A DNA stretch of 64,000 bases from Catonia carolina (GCA_035578175.1 JAQMRL010000006.1:70925501-70989500), one strand, 5' to 3'; numbered from the stretch's first letter, positions 43,528 through 53,620 are shown. Numbers and translations: made by a program. Notes: generated from the letters alone by a model not told the origin.

Positions 43528-44763
43528 GGTGTTTTATTAAGGACGCAACCCTGATTATAAGAAGATAGAAGTAATACATCAGTAAATTTTCTGTTCCCCA
43601 ATCGGTATGTTGGCAACAGTGTACTCAAGGCCAACTACTAAAACAGTTAAAATGTTCCAGTCAAGCATTAGTGTGGTGACAGCAGTCGTTTCGTTATATT
43701 GTGTCAGCAATGGTTTTTTCCAAGGAAGAACCGGGTGTTTTATTAAGAACGCAACCCTGATTATAAGAAGATAGAAGTAATACATCAGTAAATTTTCTGT
43801 TCCCCAATCGGTATGTTGGCAACAGTGTACTCAAGGCCAACTACTAAAACAGTTAAAATGTTCCAGTCAAGCATTAGTGTGGTGACAGCAGTCGTTTCGT
43901 TATATTGTGTCAGCAATGGTTTTTTCCAAGGAAGAACCGGGTGTTTTATTAAGAACGCAACCCTGATTATAAGAAGATAGAAGTAATACATCGGTAAATT
44001 TTCTGTTCCCCAATCGGTATGTTGGCAACAGTGTACTCAAGGCCAACTACTAAAACAGTTAAAATGTTCCAGTCAAGCATTAGTGTGGTGACAGCAGTCG
44101 TTTCGTTATATTGTGTCAGCAATGGTTTTTTCCAAGGAAGAACCGGGTGTTTTATTAAGAACGCAACCCTGATTATAAGAAGATAGAAGTAATACATCGG
44201 TAAATTTTCTGTTCCCCAATCGGTATGTTGGCAACAGTGTACTCAAGGCCAACTACTAAAACAGTTAAAATGTTCCAGTCAAGCATTAGTGTGGTGACAG
44301 CAGTCGTTTCGTTATATTGTGTCAGCAATGGTTTTTTCCAAGGAAGAACCGGGTGTTTTATTAAGAACGCAACCCTGATTATAAGAAGATAGAAGTAATA
44401 CATCGGTAAATTTTCTGTCCCCCAATCGGTATGTTGGCAACAGTGTACTCAAGGCCAACTACTAAAACAGTTAAAATGTTCCAGTCAAGCATTAGTGTGG
44501 TGACAGCAGTCGTTTCGTTATATTGTGTGAGCAATGGTTTTTTCCAAGGAAGAACCGGGTGTTTTATTAAGAACGCAACCCTGATTATAAGAAGATAGAA
44601 GCAATACATCGGTAAATTTTCTGTCCCCCAATCGGTATGTTGGCAACAGTGTACTCAAGGCCAACTACCTAACACAGTTAAAATGTTCCAGTCAAGCATT
44701 AGTGTGGTGACAGCAGTCGTTTCGTTATATTGTGTGAGCAATGGTTTTTTCCAAGGAAGAACG
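43528..44763 (+). repeat. Six tandem 206-bp units
   Basis: Unit starts at 43528, 43734, 43940, 44146, 44352 and 44558. Units differ at only a few sites (for example CATCAG/CATCGG, TTCCCC/TCCCCC, GTGTCAG/GTGTGAG, GTAATA/GCAATA), with the changes shared between neighbours, as expected for stepwise duplication. Minus-strand frames of ~70 codons recur by periodicity only. Confidence 0.95.
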
Positions 44764-44851
44764 CGTGTTTATTGTAGAGATTTACATAGCGAGTAAATCT
44801 TACAAATGTGTGCAAGATAAGTTTCGGTTGAAACTTCCCCGATTTTTGTAA
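44741..44851 (+). pseudogene. Transposase N-terminal stub (36 codons)
   Basis: MVFSKEERVFIVEIYIASKS, then YKCVQDKFRLKLPRFL and a stop. Matches the HTH start of the transposase at 54780 (MVFSKDEHVFIIESYCAYKS). Confidence 0.8.
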
Positions 44852-45028
44852 GTAAAATTTCAGTTGAAAATTTGTAAGATTTACTCGCTATGTAAGTCTC
44901 TACAATAAACACGCGTTCTTCCTTGGAAAAAAAACCATTGCTGACACAATATATAACGAAACGACTTCTGTCACCACACTAATGCTTGACTTCTTATAAT
45001 CAGGTTGCGTCCTTAATACAACACCCAT
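44852..45028 (-). repeat. Inverted right arm of the foldback element
   Basis: Complement repeats the stub and leader: ...GTCAGCAATGGTTTTTTTTCC, ACTTACATAGCGAGTAAATC, ending at the TIR. It lacks about 80 bp of leader present in each left unit. Confidence 0.85.
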
Positions 45029-45039
45029 TAGATTATCGA

Positions 45040-45512
45040 TTGTGTGTGTGTGTGTGTGTGCGCGCGCGCGCGTGTGTGGGTGCGTGTGTGTTTTAGGAAC
45101 AATTGACAATCGAAAAATTTGAATCTATAAAATATCTCACAGAATCTTGCAGTAGATATAATTTCTACAACTTTTATTGTACACTTTTGCCGCAATCTTT
45201 AAAAAACTTTTTTTCTGCGAGAGCACAGCCTCCCCAAGAATTTCAGCAGACATGGCGCTTATCCTATCATGTAAAAAAACATGGCATAAAACATGTAGTT
45301 CACCTTCATACGCTATTCTGTTCTTGAGATATTTTGTTCAAGTACAGACACACACATACACACACACAAAGACCAAATATCTAAAAACATATTCTGTTGG
45401 GTTTAGGGGACCTGAAAACGTGTAGTATATCCGGTCATAACTCGATTTCGAAAAATCGACACGAAAACAATACTATCCTTCTTTATATATGCATACAGGG
45501 CACGAGAAAGCA
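45040..45512 (-). mobile_element. Family A fragment, diverged
   Basis: A (TG)n/(CG)n tract at 45040-45090, then ACAACTTTTATTGTACAC, ATTTCAGCAGACATGGCGCT, a (CA)n tract and AACTCGATTTCGAAAAATCG to GGGCACGAGAAAGC. Older than other copies by its divergence. Confidence 0.65.
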
Positions 45513-45540
45513 AAACTCAAAAATATGATTAACTTGTTTT

Positions 45541-45869
45541 ATTTTTTAATTCCTAATATTATGTGTACGTTGCAATCTGTTCAATTCAGAAAAATAAGCA
45601 ACCCCATGACCCAATGAGATGAGGATGATGTGTATGACGTGTAAATGAGGTGTAGTCTTGTACAGACCCAGGTCGACCACTCCTGAGAGAGTATGGTTAA
45701 TTGAACCCCAACCATCAAAGTACACCTCTAACCACTGCCTAGTATTCAAATCCGTATAAAAGTAACTACCTTTACTAGGATTTGAACCAGGAAACTTCCG
45801 TCTCCGAAAATCAGCTGTTAAACAGCTGATTTTGGCGACGACTTTACCTCTAGACCAACCCGGTGGGTT
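45541..45869 (-). mobile_element. S2 SINE
   Basis: Complete S2 in minus orientation ending CCAACCCGGTGGG. Confidence 0.88.
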
Positions 45870-45884
45870 GTTTAATTAAATCAG

Positions 45885-46045
45885 ATTTTTTTGTTTTACG
45901 TGTCACCGTTTCGCAATTTCTGCTAATACAGACGGTGGAGAATGATGATATATGAAAATGAGTGATGAAAAAATGCCAGACCTGACCGGGAACCGAACCC
46001 GGGACCCCGTCGTAGAAGCCAGTTGCACTAACCACTACACCAACG
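45885..46045 (-). mobile_element. S1b SINE
   Basis: Complement: GTTGGTGTAGTGGTTAGTGC, GGTCCCGGGTTCGGTTCCCG, GTCAGGTCTGGCATTTTTTC, tail ATTAGCAGAAATTGCGAAAC. Confidence 0.8.
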
Positions 46046-46498
46046 TAAAGTAAATAAATCACTAAACTTACTCAATTTAAAAAAACAGACCATGCACGTT
46101 TATTAAAGAATTTAAAAATAGATAAAAACATCTAGTCTAGACGACCCGTTCCTAATTTAACAACCGCGTTATAAATCATTTCTATAACAACGAAAACTAC
46201 AGAGAATTTAAATAAATGTGATTTTATCATGAAACGGATAGAAAATCTTCCATTACAAAAAAAACAAACATACTGCAATGTCATTGCATGTATGATGACA
46301 TCATAATCATAGTAAACTAATAACTGTACAATCAAGGACACGACCTTTGGTTCATCCTTCGGTATTATGAGATTTGCCATGACATAATTTTGTAAACATC
46401 ATATTATATAATGAGGAAAACCAAGAAAACACCAATTCTATACCAACGTTCAATTTCCCAAGATATTAACCAATATGTTACATGCCCAAAACAGATAG
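46046..46498. other. Unassigned stretch with a possible first coding exon
   Basis: See the minus-strand candidate at 46274-46380. The rest is AT-rich and unrecognised. Confidence 0.4.
46274..46380 (-). CDS. Possible first coding exon, unidentified
   Basis: ATG at 46380 (G at +4) opens MANLIIPKDEPKVVSLIVQL, LVYYDYDVIIHAMTL, ending at GTATGT, a good 5' splice site at 46273-46268. The composition looks more coding than the surrounding AT-rich DNA and no repeat family covers it. I considered an RPP30-like N-terminus because of the (D/N)L.IP..GYDVIA pattern, but the match is weak. No second exon was found in the window. Confidence 0.25.
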
Positions 46499-46850
46499 TT
46501 GTTAAGGTCAACAGCCGAAAGGCTAGTTTGAACCTGTAGAGGTTTTACTAAGTAAAAACGAGGAGTGAAATGGTTTACTATTGCCTTCCTCCCAGAGTTG
46601 AAAGAGTAAGCTTATCAGCATGCCAGGCCCTCCGAAAAGCATCCACTTTCCACCCTGCAAATGACACATTCACTTCATTCACCACAGGGTCTGGCTGTAT
46701 AGTGAAATTCATTACTCTCAAGAGGAGATACAGTTATCTCCTCATGAGAGTAATAAGGAACAGAAGTATTTTTTTGTAGCCCTGGAACCAACAGATCGAG
46801 GGCAATTAATTTAACACTCCACCTGCCCGTCATGGGCAATATAACAAATA
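46499..46850 (-). mobile_element. S3 retroposon, rearranged
   Basis: Minus S3 with a small inverted duplication around AGGAGATACAGTTATCTCCT at ~46720 replacing part of the body; ends TGCCCATGACGGGCAGG. Confidence 0.75.
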
Positions 46851-47159
46851 CGTGGAGTGTTAAATTATTTACACTTGATCTGCTAGTTCCAGGGCTACAA
46901 AAATAGTTCTCTCTCTTTGTCACTTGGTCACCCAATTATATAACTAAAGTATCGTATTTACGAAGAGATAAGGTGCAGGTGTAAATACAGGTTTAACACT
47001 CCAAAAATAGGTGGAGTGTTAAATTATTACTTTCTCTTGCCTATATGAATATATAGGAAGGAAAGTATTGTTTTCATGTCGATTTTTCGAAACCGAGTTT
47101 TCACCGGATCTATACGTTTTCAGACCCCCTGAACCCAAAAAACATGTTTTTAGCGATTG

Positions 47160-47201
<42 letters not shown>

Positions 47202-48095
47202 AAAATATCTCAAGAACGGAACATCGTACGAACTTGAAACTTAAGTTACATACCACTACCGGACGCGACACGAACATTTTCATCAAAATCGGTCAAACGG
47301 AAGTAGTAGTTTATTCGTGTAATTTTTCACTTTTTTGCGATTTTCTCAAAAACTGGTCCTACGATTTTTTTAAAAATCGCCTCATTTACTCAATTTTTTA
47401 TTCTCTACAAGATAGGGTAGGCGTCATGTTTGCTGAAATTCTGGGTGAGGCTGTTTTCACGTAAAAACAAAGTTTTTTTAAGATTACGGCTTTAATATGC
47501 AATTTAGAGCAAAAATTTATTTATAGAAGTTGTAGAGAATTTAAAACCCTACAACTTTTATTTCAAACATTTTTTTGTATAACGCTTAGTTTAGCGGTAA
47601 TTTGCGATTTTCTGTTTTTTTCTCACGAAAACGTGAGAAAAATCGATTTTTTTAACATTTCGGTCTTAGTATGAATTTTACGACAAAAGTGTATATAATT
47701 AAATTTATAGAAAATTAAAAGATCTACAAGTTTTGTTTAGAGCATTTTTCTCTACAGAGCCTAGTTTAGCGTGAAAGCGTGATTTTCCGTATTTTTAAGC
47801 CAAACTGAGTTCGATTGTCATTTTGCGTCATTTAGTCATTATTAAAATAAGGTTATGTTTATTGAGGTTAGTTTTTGTTTATTTCTAATATTTTATTAAT
47901 AATGTTAGGTTTATTATTAATTATTTGCATTGGCAAGAGAAAGTCGTGTGAGTGTTTCACACCAGATTTTTTACACTTGATCTGCTAGTTGCAGGGCTAC
48001 AAAAATAGTTCTCTCTCTTTATCACTTGATCACCCAATTATATAACTGAAGTATTTACGAAGAGATGAGGTGCAGGTGTAAATGACACTGTAGTA
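46851..48095 (+). mobile_element. S3-related element hosting family A
   Basis: S3-like 5' region (GTGGAGTGTTAAATTATTTA, CACTTGATCTGCTAGTTCC) present twice: 46851-47028 and, after the family A insertion, 47973-48095. Confidence 0.75.
47029..47972 (+). mobile_element. Family A full-length copy with internal empty-site control
   Basis: ACTTTCTCTTGCC to CACACCAGATTTTT; (TG)n tract 47162-47199; right sub-terminus GGCAAGAGAAAG at ~47932. The flanks AAATTATT and TACACTTG join without gap in the sister sequence at ~46864-46879, showing insertion between T and T with no duplication. Confidence 0.88.
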
Positions 48096-48399
48096 GCTAC
48101 ATAAAATGAAAGATGGAGCCCGTGTTCGGAACCGCGTATCTCACCAAGGAAACAACATAAAAATTTCAAGTACAGCCAGTTTTAAAGCTGGTTTTTTTTT
48201 TGTTATTTGATTTGTTGAAATTAATTTAACTAAAGGGATACAACACTCATTTTAACTCGTTACATCCATCGGAAACAAAAATAACAATTTTTTTTTTAAA
48301 AATGCTCTAATTCCTTTACCCTTTATGCTAAAAGGTTGAGTTTTCACTGACATTAATTTAAATAAAAAAAAAACATCCAGGAACACTTCTGTGTAAAAC
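48096..48399. other. Unassigned stretch
   Basis: No recognised gene or family; poly-T and poly-A runs. Confidence 0.4.
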
Positions 48400-48850
48400 G
48401 CCATATTTTTCCTCTTAAAATTGATCGTGCTACATGTTCTGAAACATGAATAAGTGAAAAATGTGCTTAAGAAAACAGGTACCGACATATCCTGTTTCCA
48501 AATTTTTAGAAAATCCTTAATACACTACCGTATTTTATAATTTATAAGAATATAATAACAAAAAACCGAGCTTTTAAACGAGTTGTTAAACTTTTAAAAT
48601 GAGTTGCCGCATTGGCGCAGTTGGTAACATGCTCGCCTCTCATCATGCGGTCTTGGGTTCGAATCCCATTCAGGCACGGCATATTTTCATACGTTACAAA
48701 AAATCATTTCATCCATCACCGTCTGCATTAGCAGTAATTGCAGAACAGTCGGACGTTAAACAAAAAAAAAAAACAAGTTGTACTAGAAATTTTACTAAAC
48801 AAAGGCTTTATCTTTCATTTTACGAACTACAGCCACAGATTATCTTCTCT
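48400..48850 (+). repeat. Repeat R6, copy 2, interrupted by S1
   Basis: CCTCTTAAAATTGATCGTGC at 48411 and CATTTTACGAACTACAGCC at ~48818 correspond to R6 copy 1 at 32040-32350; an S1 lies between. Confidence 0.65.
48604..48773 (+). mobile_element. S1 SINE
   Basis: GCCGCATTGGCGCAGTTGG, GGTTCGAATCCCATTCAGGC, tail GTCGGACGTTAAAC(A)n. Confidence 0.9.
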
Positions 48851-49130
48851 AAGTGTAATGAATTTCATTATACAGCGAGACACTGTTGTGAATACTGTTT
48901 GTGAAATAAAGGTTGTAAAAGATAAAGGAAAAAACAACCAAAAATAAAATAAAATTGAAAACAACCGAAAATAAAAGAAACAGGCGATTGCTGTTCGACT
49001 GTACTGAGAACGTGCTGGCGATTGCTGTTTTGAACAGTAAAGGTGCATTCACACGATATTTTGATGATGTGAAATAACGAAAAAGATCCAAGGGTTAGTG
49101 AAATTTAGTATATAAAATAGTATTGATTTC

Positions 49131-49299
49131 AAGCTGGATTGGCGCAGTTGGTAACGTGCTCGCCTCTCATCATGCGGTCTTGGGTTCGAATCCCATTCAG
49201 GCACGGCATTTTTTCATACGTTACAAAAATCATTTCATCCTCCACCGTCTGCATTAGCAGTAATTGCAGAACAGTCGGACGTTAAACAAAAAAAAAAAA
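49131..49299 (+). mobile_element. S1 SINE
   Basis: AAGCTGGATTGGCGCAGTTG, same B box and tail; head slightly replaced. Confidence 0.88.
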
Positions 49300-49368
49300 G
49301 GCTGCAGGATTCACAAGGGTTTATTTTTGAATAAAGACTAGCGCCTTTCACACCTCTACCTCTTCTGT

Positions 49369-49766
49369 CCTGCCCATAATAGACAGGTGGAGTGTCAAAT
49401 TATTTACACTCAATCTGTTCGTTGCAGGGCTAAAATAAATAGTTCTGTTTCTTATCACATGGTCAGCCAATTAAATGACTGAATCATTTAAGAACAGAAG
49501 AGGTAGAGGTGTAAAAGACACTAATCAGAGTTATCTCCTCTAAAAGTAATGGATTTCATTATACAGCCAGACCCTGTGGTGAATGAAGTGAAAGTGTCAT
49601 TTACAGAGTGGAAAATATGTGCTTTTCAGAGGGCCCGGCATGCTGATAAGCGTACTTTTCCACTCAGTGAGTTGTGGCAATGGTAAACCACCTCACTCCT
49701 CATTTTACTTAGTAAAACCTCTGCAGGTTCAAACCAGCCTTTTGGCTGATGACCTAAACAACAACA
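49369..49766 (+). mobile_element. S3 retroposon nested in S3, 10-bp duplication
   Basis: Complete plus S3. CCTCTTCTGT at 49359-49368 and 49767-49776; the flanks are an older minus-strand S3 (49340-49368 and 49777-49895). Confidence 0.88.
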
Positions 49767-49966
49767 CCTCTTCTGTACTTAAATGCTTCACTCATATAAT
49801 TGGGTGACCAAGTGATAATAAACATAAATAATTTTTTAACCCGTGATACTAGCAGAACGAGTGCAAATAATAAAACACTCTACCTGCCAGTTACGGGCGA
49901 AAAATTAATTTGTTTTTCATTTTACATTGTTTACTACCGATTAAACATTATATTTTTATATTTACA

Positions 49967-49977
49967 ATGGCAAGAGA
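49967..49977. repeat. Left target-site duplication of the RTE LINE
   Basis: ATGGCAAGAGA, identical to 52687-52697; it lies in the right sub-terminus of a family A copy. Confidence 0.9.
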
Positions 49978-52686
49978 TTAACACTAAAGCCATCAGAGGG
50001 CAGGGCGGAGTGGGTCTAGTAATGAATAAAAAAATTGGACAAAGAGTGACTTACTATAAGCAGTGTAGTGATAGGATTATCATGGTTAGAGTAGATACGA
50101 AACCAAAGCCCACCACTATAGTGCAGGTCTACATGCCTACGTCTTCACACAGAGAGGAAGAAATAGAACAAGTATATGAGGAACTAGATGAAGTAATAAA
50201 ATATGTCAAGGGTGATGAAAATTTGATAGTTATGGGAGACTGGAATGCAGTAGTTGGAGAACGAAAAGAAGGAAAGATAGTCAAAGAATATGGTCTAGGG
50301 AAGAGAAATGACAGAGGGAGTCGGCTGGTAGATTTCTGCTCCAAATATAATTTAGTGATGGGCAATACACTTTTTAAGAATCACAAAAGGAGGTTATACA
50401 CTTGGATGATGCCAGGTGACAAGGGAAGATACCAAATAGATTATATAATGGTTAGACAAAGATTCAGAAACTAGATTATGAACTGTAAAGCCTATCCAGG
50501 TGCAGACATAGGGAGTGATCATAACTTAGTAGTAATGGATAGCACGCTTAAACTGAAAAAACTGAAGAAGGGACAGGGAAATGCTAGGTGGGATGTAGAA
50601 AAACTAAGAGAACAAGACAACCAGGTAGGTTTCCAGGAGAGTACTCAAAAAAGGATAGAAGAAAGAGGTAATGACACAAGAAGTGTAGAGGAGGAGTGGA
50701 TAAACTTCAAGGAGGTGGTAGTGAAAGCAGCGGAAGAATGGTTAGGTCATACTAAAAGAAGAGGTAGGAAACCGTGATATACTAATGATATTTTAGAACT
50801 GATGGATGAGCGAAGAAAATATAAAAACGCAAAGGACGAGAGAGGTAAAAGGCAATATTGCTACTTGAGAAATACCATAAACAAAAGGTGTAAGAAAGCG
50901 AAGGAAGAGTGGATCAGAGCGAAATGTACGGACATTGAAAGTAAAATGGCAGTTGGTAAAGTGGATGCAGCTTACAGAAAAATAAGGGAAAACTTTGGAG
51001 AACGAAAGATGAAAGCTGTTAATTTACAAAGCGCGGGTGGCAAACCATTGTTGAATGGCCAAGAGAGAGCTGAAAGATGGAAGGAATACGTAAACCAACT
51101 CTACAAGGGAAAAGAATTAGAACATGATGCAATAGAACAAGAAACTGATGTTGAAGAAGATCAAAGAGGGGACCCTATACTACGAGAAGAATTTGATCGG
51201 CCACTTAAGGATATGAATATGAATAAGACACCAGGAATAGATAACATACCATCGGAATTATTATTACGATGTGGCGAAGTTGCTCATAACAAATTATACA
51301 AACTTGTGTGCAGAATGTATGAGAGTGGAGAGGTACCATCGGACTTTAAAAAAAATATTATGATTCCAATACCAAAAAAGGCAGGAGCGGAGAAGTGTGA
51401 ACATTACAGAACCATCAGCCTAACATGCCATGCATCTAAGATACTGACAAGAATTATATACAGGAGAATAGAACACCGAGTAGAAGAAGTATTGGACGAT
51501 GACCAATTTGGATTTAGAAGGAGAATGGGAACTCGAGATGCAATATTGGCTCTGAGACTGATTATTGAGAAAAGGATACAGAAAAATAAAACTACTTTTA
51601 TGGCATTTGTAGATTTAGAGAAAGCATTTGACAATCTGGACTGGAGTAAAATGTTTAAAACTTTGAAAAGGCTAGGAATTAAATACAAAGAAAGGAAAGT
51701 TATCTACAGTCTGTATAAGAATCAAACGGCTGTTTTGAGAATCGAGGGGTACGAAAAAGAGGCTGCTGTAAAAAAAGGTGTACAACAAGGTTGTTCTTTG
51801 TCACCACTACTTTTTAACTTGTATATAGAAGAGGCTATAAATGAAGTGAAGGAGAAATTTGACGCAGGAATAAAAATTCAAGGAGAGACAATAAAAATGC
51901 TGAGATTCGCCGATGATATAGTAGTATTAGCCGAGGCAAAGAATGAACTAGAAAAGAATGCCTTAAATGGAATGGATGAGATCTTGAGGAAGGATTACTT
52001 CATGAAAATTAATAAGAACAAAACGAAAGTGTTGTGCAGCAGCAAGAGTGGTTTAGAAGAGATGGGAAATTCAAAAGTAGGCAACGAAAACATACAGGAA
52101 GTTAGGGAATTCTGCTATCTAGGGAGTAAAATAACAAAGGATGGTAGAAGCACAAGTGATATCAAGAGTAGAATTGCTCAAGCTAGAAAAGCCTTTGAAA
52201 TGAAAAACAGCTTACTGACTACAAACATTGATTTACAGATTAGGAAAAATTTCTTAAAACATTATGTTTGGAGTGTAGCATTATACGGAAGTGAAACGTG
52301 GGTGATAGGGGCTGTAGAAAGGAAGAGGATAGAAGCTTTTGAAATGTGGTGTTATAGGAAAATGTTAAAGATTAGGTGGGTGGACAAAATAAGTAATTTA
52401 GAGGTTCTTAGGCGAGTGGATGAAAAAAGAAGTATATGGAAGCATCTTACCAAAAGAAGGGATAGGCTAGTGGGGCATATCCTAAGACATCCAGGTATTG
52501 GGCTATTAATAATGGAGGGTAACATTGAGGGAGTAAATTGTAGAGGGAGGCAAAGATTAGAATATATAAAGCAAATTACAAAAGATGTAGGGTGTTACAG
52601 GTATGTAGATATGAAACGACTTGCGCAAGATAGAACAGGTTGGAGAACTGCATCAAACCAGTCGAGAGACTGATGACAAAAAAAAA
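49978..52686 (+). mobile_element. RTE-type LINE, 5'-truncated
   Basis: Flanked by the 11-bp duplication ATGGCAAGAGA. Starts inside the endonuclease domain; ends just 13 bases past the stop codon with TGAC and an A run. The very short 3' UTR, the endonuclease related to craniofacial development protein 2-like sequences, and the C-terminal layout point to the RTE clade. Base composition is coding-like (purine-rich sense strand). Confidence 0.85.
49980..52673 (+). pseudogene. Endonuclease-reverse transcriptase of the RTE LINE
   Basis: One reading frame throughout, with two in-frame stops (TAG 50472-50474, TGA 50775-50777). Endonuclease part: GQGGVGLVMNKK, VYMPTSSHREEE, MGDWNAVVGE, YGLGKRNDRGSRLVDFC, TWMMPGDKGRYQIDYIM and, after the first stop, GADIGSDHNLVVM (catalytic GDWN, QIDYI and SDHN motifs). 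Reverse transcriptase: NKTPGIDNIPSELL, VDLEKAFDNLDW, GVQQGCSLSPLLFNLYIEEA and LRFADDIVVLAE (FADD at 51906-51917). C-terminus: YGSETWVIGAVERKRIEAFE, KISNLEVLRRVDEKR, RDRLVGHILRHPG, then the stop. The N-terminal part of the endonuclease is lost to truncation. The second stop falls where the family normally has Trp (P-W-Y/F), so a single G-to-A change is likely. Dead but recent. Confidence 0.85.
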
Positions 52687-52732
52687 ATGGCAAGAGAAAA
52701 TCGTGCGAAAGTTTCACACCAGATTTTTGTTC
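52687..52732 (+). mobile_element. Family A right end displaced by the RTE LINE
   Basis: TGGCAAGAGAAAATCGTGCG, then AAGTTTCACACCAGATTTTT. Begins with the right copy of the LINE duplication; the matching left part is at ~49900-49977. Confidence 0.8.
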
Positions 52733-52791
52733 AGTAATACACATTAGACTAAATTAACTTAATTAATAATCTTGTGATAATTTTTTTTAAG

Positions 52792-52930
52792 GAAGAACCA
52801 GAAGGTTTTCGTAACCTTATAAATTGGCTAAAAGATGAATATAATAAATAATCCACCAATTTTGATAACTGAAAATGGATGCAAAGATTAACAACCAATT
52901 GATGATAATGATAAAATTAATTATCACATG
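52792..52930 (+). pseudogene. Glycosyl hydrolase family 1 (beta-glucosidase/myrosinase-like) exon, decayed
   Basis: Bounded by a T-rich tract ending in AAG (52789-52791) and a canonical GTAAGT donor at 52931. It reads EEPEGFRNLINWLKDEYN, then, after a 4-bp insertion near 52845, PPILITENGCKD, a stop, and QPIDDNDKINYHM. ITENG is the GH1 nucleophile motif (Glu codon 52871-52873), preceded in the family by P.GFRKLLNWIKDEYNNPP. Without the 4-bp insertion the exon is 135 nt, 45 codons, with both ends at codon boundaries. The frameshift and the stop at 52889-52891 make it a pseudogene. GH1 enzymes are secreted glycosidases, expanded in many insects. Neighbouring exons are not adjacent; TE insertions surround it. 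Confidence 0.75.
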
Positions 52931-53034
52931 GTAAGTTCACTTTTTTCAGTTTATTTTAAGTTGCATCAATTGCTCAGTTATTAGCAACTACGGTAGGTAA
53001 TGAAACAGTGGGTTTTAACTTGCAAAAATTCCCA

Positions 53035-53620
53035 GACCCAGAGGAGATAACTGGGATTTTAGTGTCTCTTACATCTGTACTTCTTCTGTTGTTAAATGCT
53101 TGTGTTGTTTAGGTCAACAGCCGGAAAGAAAGGCTGGTTTGAACCTCTAGAGGTTTTACTAAGTAAAACGAGGAGTGAAGTGGTTTACCATTGCCTTCCT
53201 CACTGAGTGAAAAAGTATGCTTATCAGCATGCCGGGCCCTCTGAAAAGCACATATTTTCCACTCTGTAAATGACAACTTCACTTCATTCACCACAGGGTC
53301 TGGCTGTATAGTGAAATTCATTACTTTCAGAGAAGATAACTCTGACTAGTGTCTTTTACACCTCTACCTCTTCTGTTCTTAAATAATTCAGTCATTTAAT
53401 TGGCTGACCATGTGATAAGAAACAGAACTATTTATTTTAGCCCTGCAACTAACAGATTGAGTGTAAATAATTTGACACTCCACCTGTCTGTTATGGGCAG
53501 GTTAAATGCTTAAGTCATACAATTGGCTAACTATGTGATAAGAAACAGAACTATTTTTTGTACCCGTGGGGAACTAGCAGATTGAGTGCAAATAATTTAA
53601 CCTTCACCTTCCCGTTACGG
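53035..53620 (-). mobile_element. Older S3 hosting a younger S3
   Basis: Fragments 53035-53101 (GAGGAGATAACTGGG..TTCTTCTGTTG) and 53512-53620 (AATTGGCTAACTATGTGATA to CCCGTTACGGGCA) form one minus-strand S3. Confidence 0.75.
53102..53500 (-). mobile_element. S3 retroposon with 11-bp duplication
   Basis: Complete minus S3; GTTAAATGCTT at 53091-53101 and 53501-53511. An AAGAAAGGC duplication near the tail. Confidence 0.9.

Larger units (their letters stand above)
43525..45028. mobile_element. Foldback/tandem-expanded mariner-derived element
   Basis: Outer ends ACAGGTGTTTTATTAAGGAC and, complemented, ATGGGTGTTGTATTAAGGAC; TA at 43523-43524 and 45029-45030. The left arm is six 206-bp units; the right arm is one inverted, internally shortened copy. 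Each unit runs from the transposon end through its 5' leader to the first codons (MVFSKEE) of a DUF4817-type transposase related to the one at 54780. No catalytic region is left. Confidence 0.85.

Noticed and set aside
43579..44609. Five repeated 68-76 codon minus-strand frames (MYYFYLLIIRVAFLIKHP...)
   Set aside because: Antisense readings of the 206-bp tandem unit; 206 is not a multiple of three and the sense strand is transposon leader.
43528..44763. CRISPR-like array of regular repeats
   Set aside because: Repeats are directly adjacent 206-bp units without variable spacers, bounded by transposon ends in a eukaryotic sequence.
49619..49807. Recurrent ~70-residue frame in S3 copies (IIQPDPVVNEVKVSFAEWKI...)
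   Set aside because: Open in several young S3 copies but broken in others, with no start context or known domain; similarity is explained by copy relatedness.
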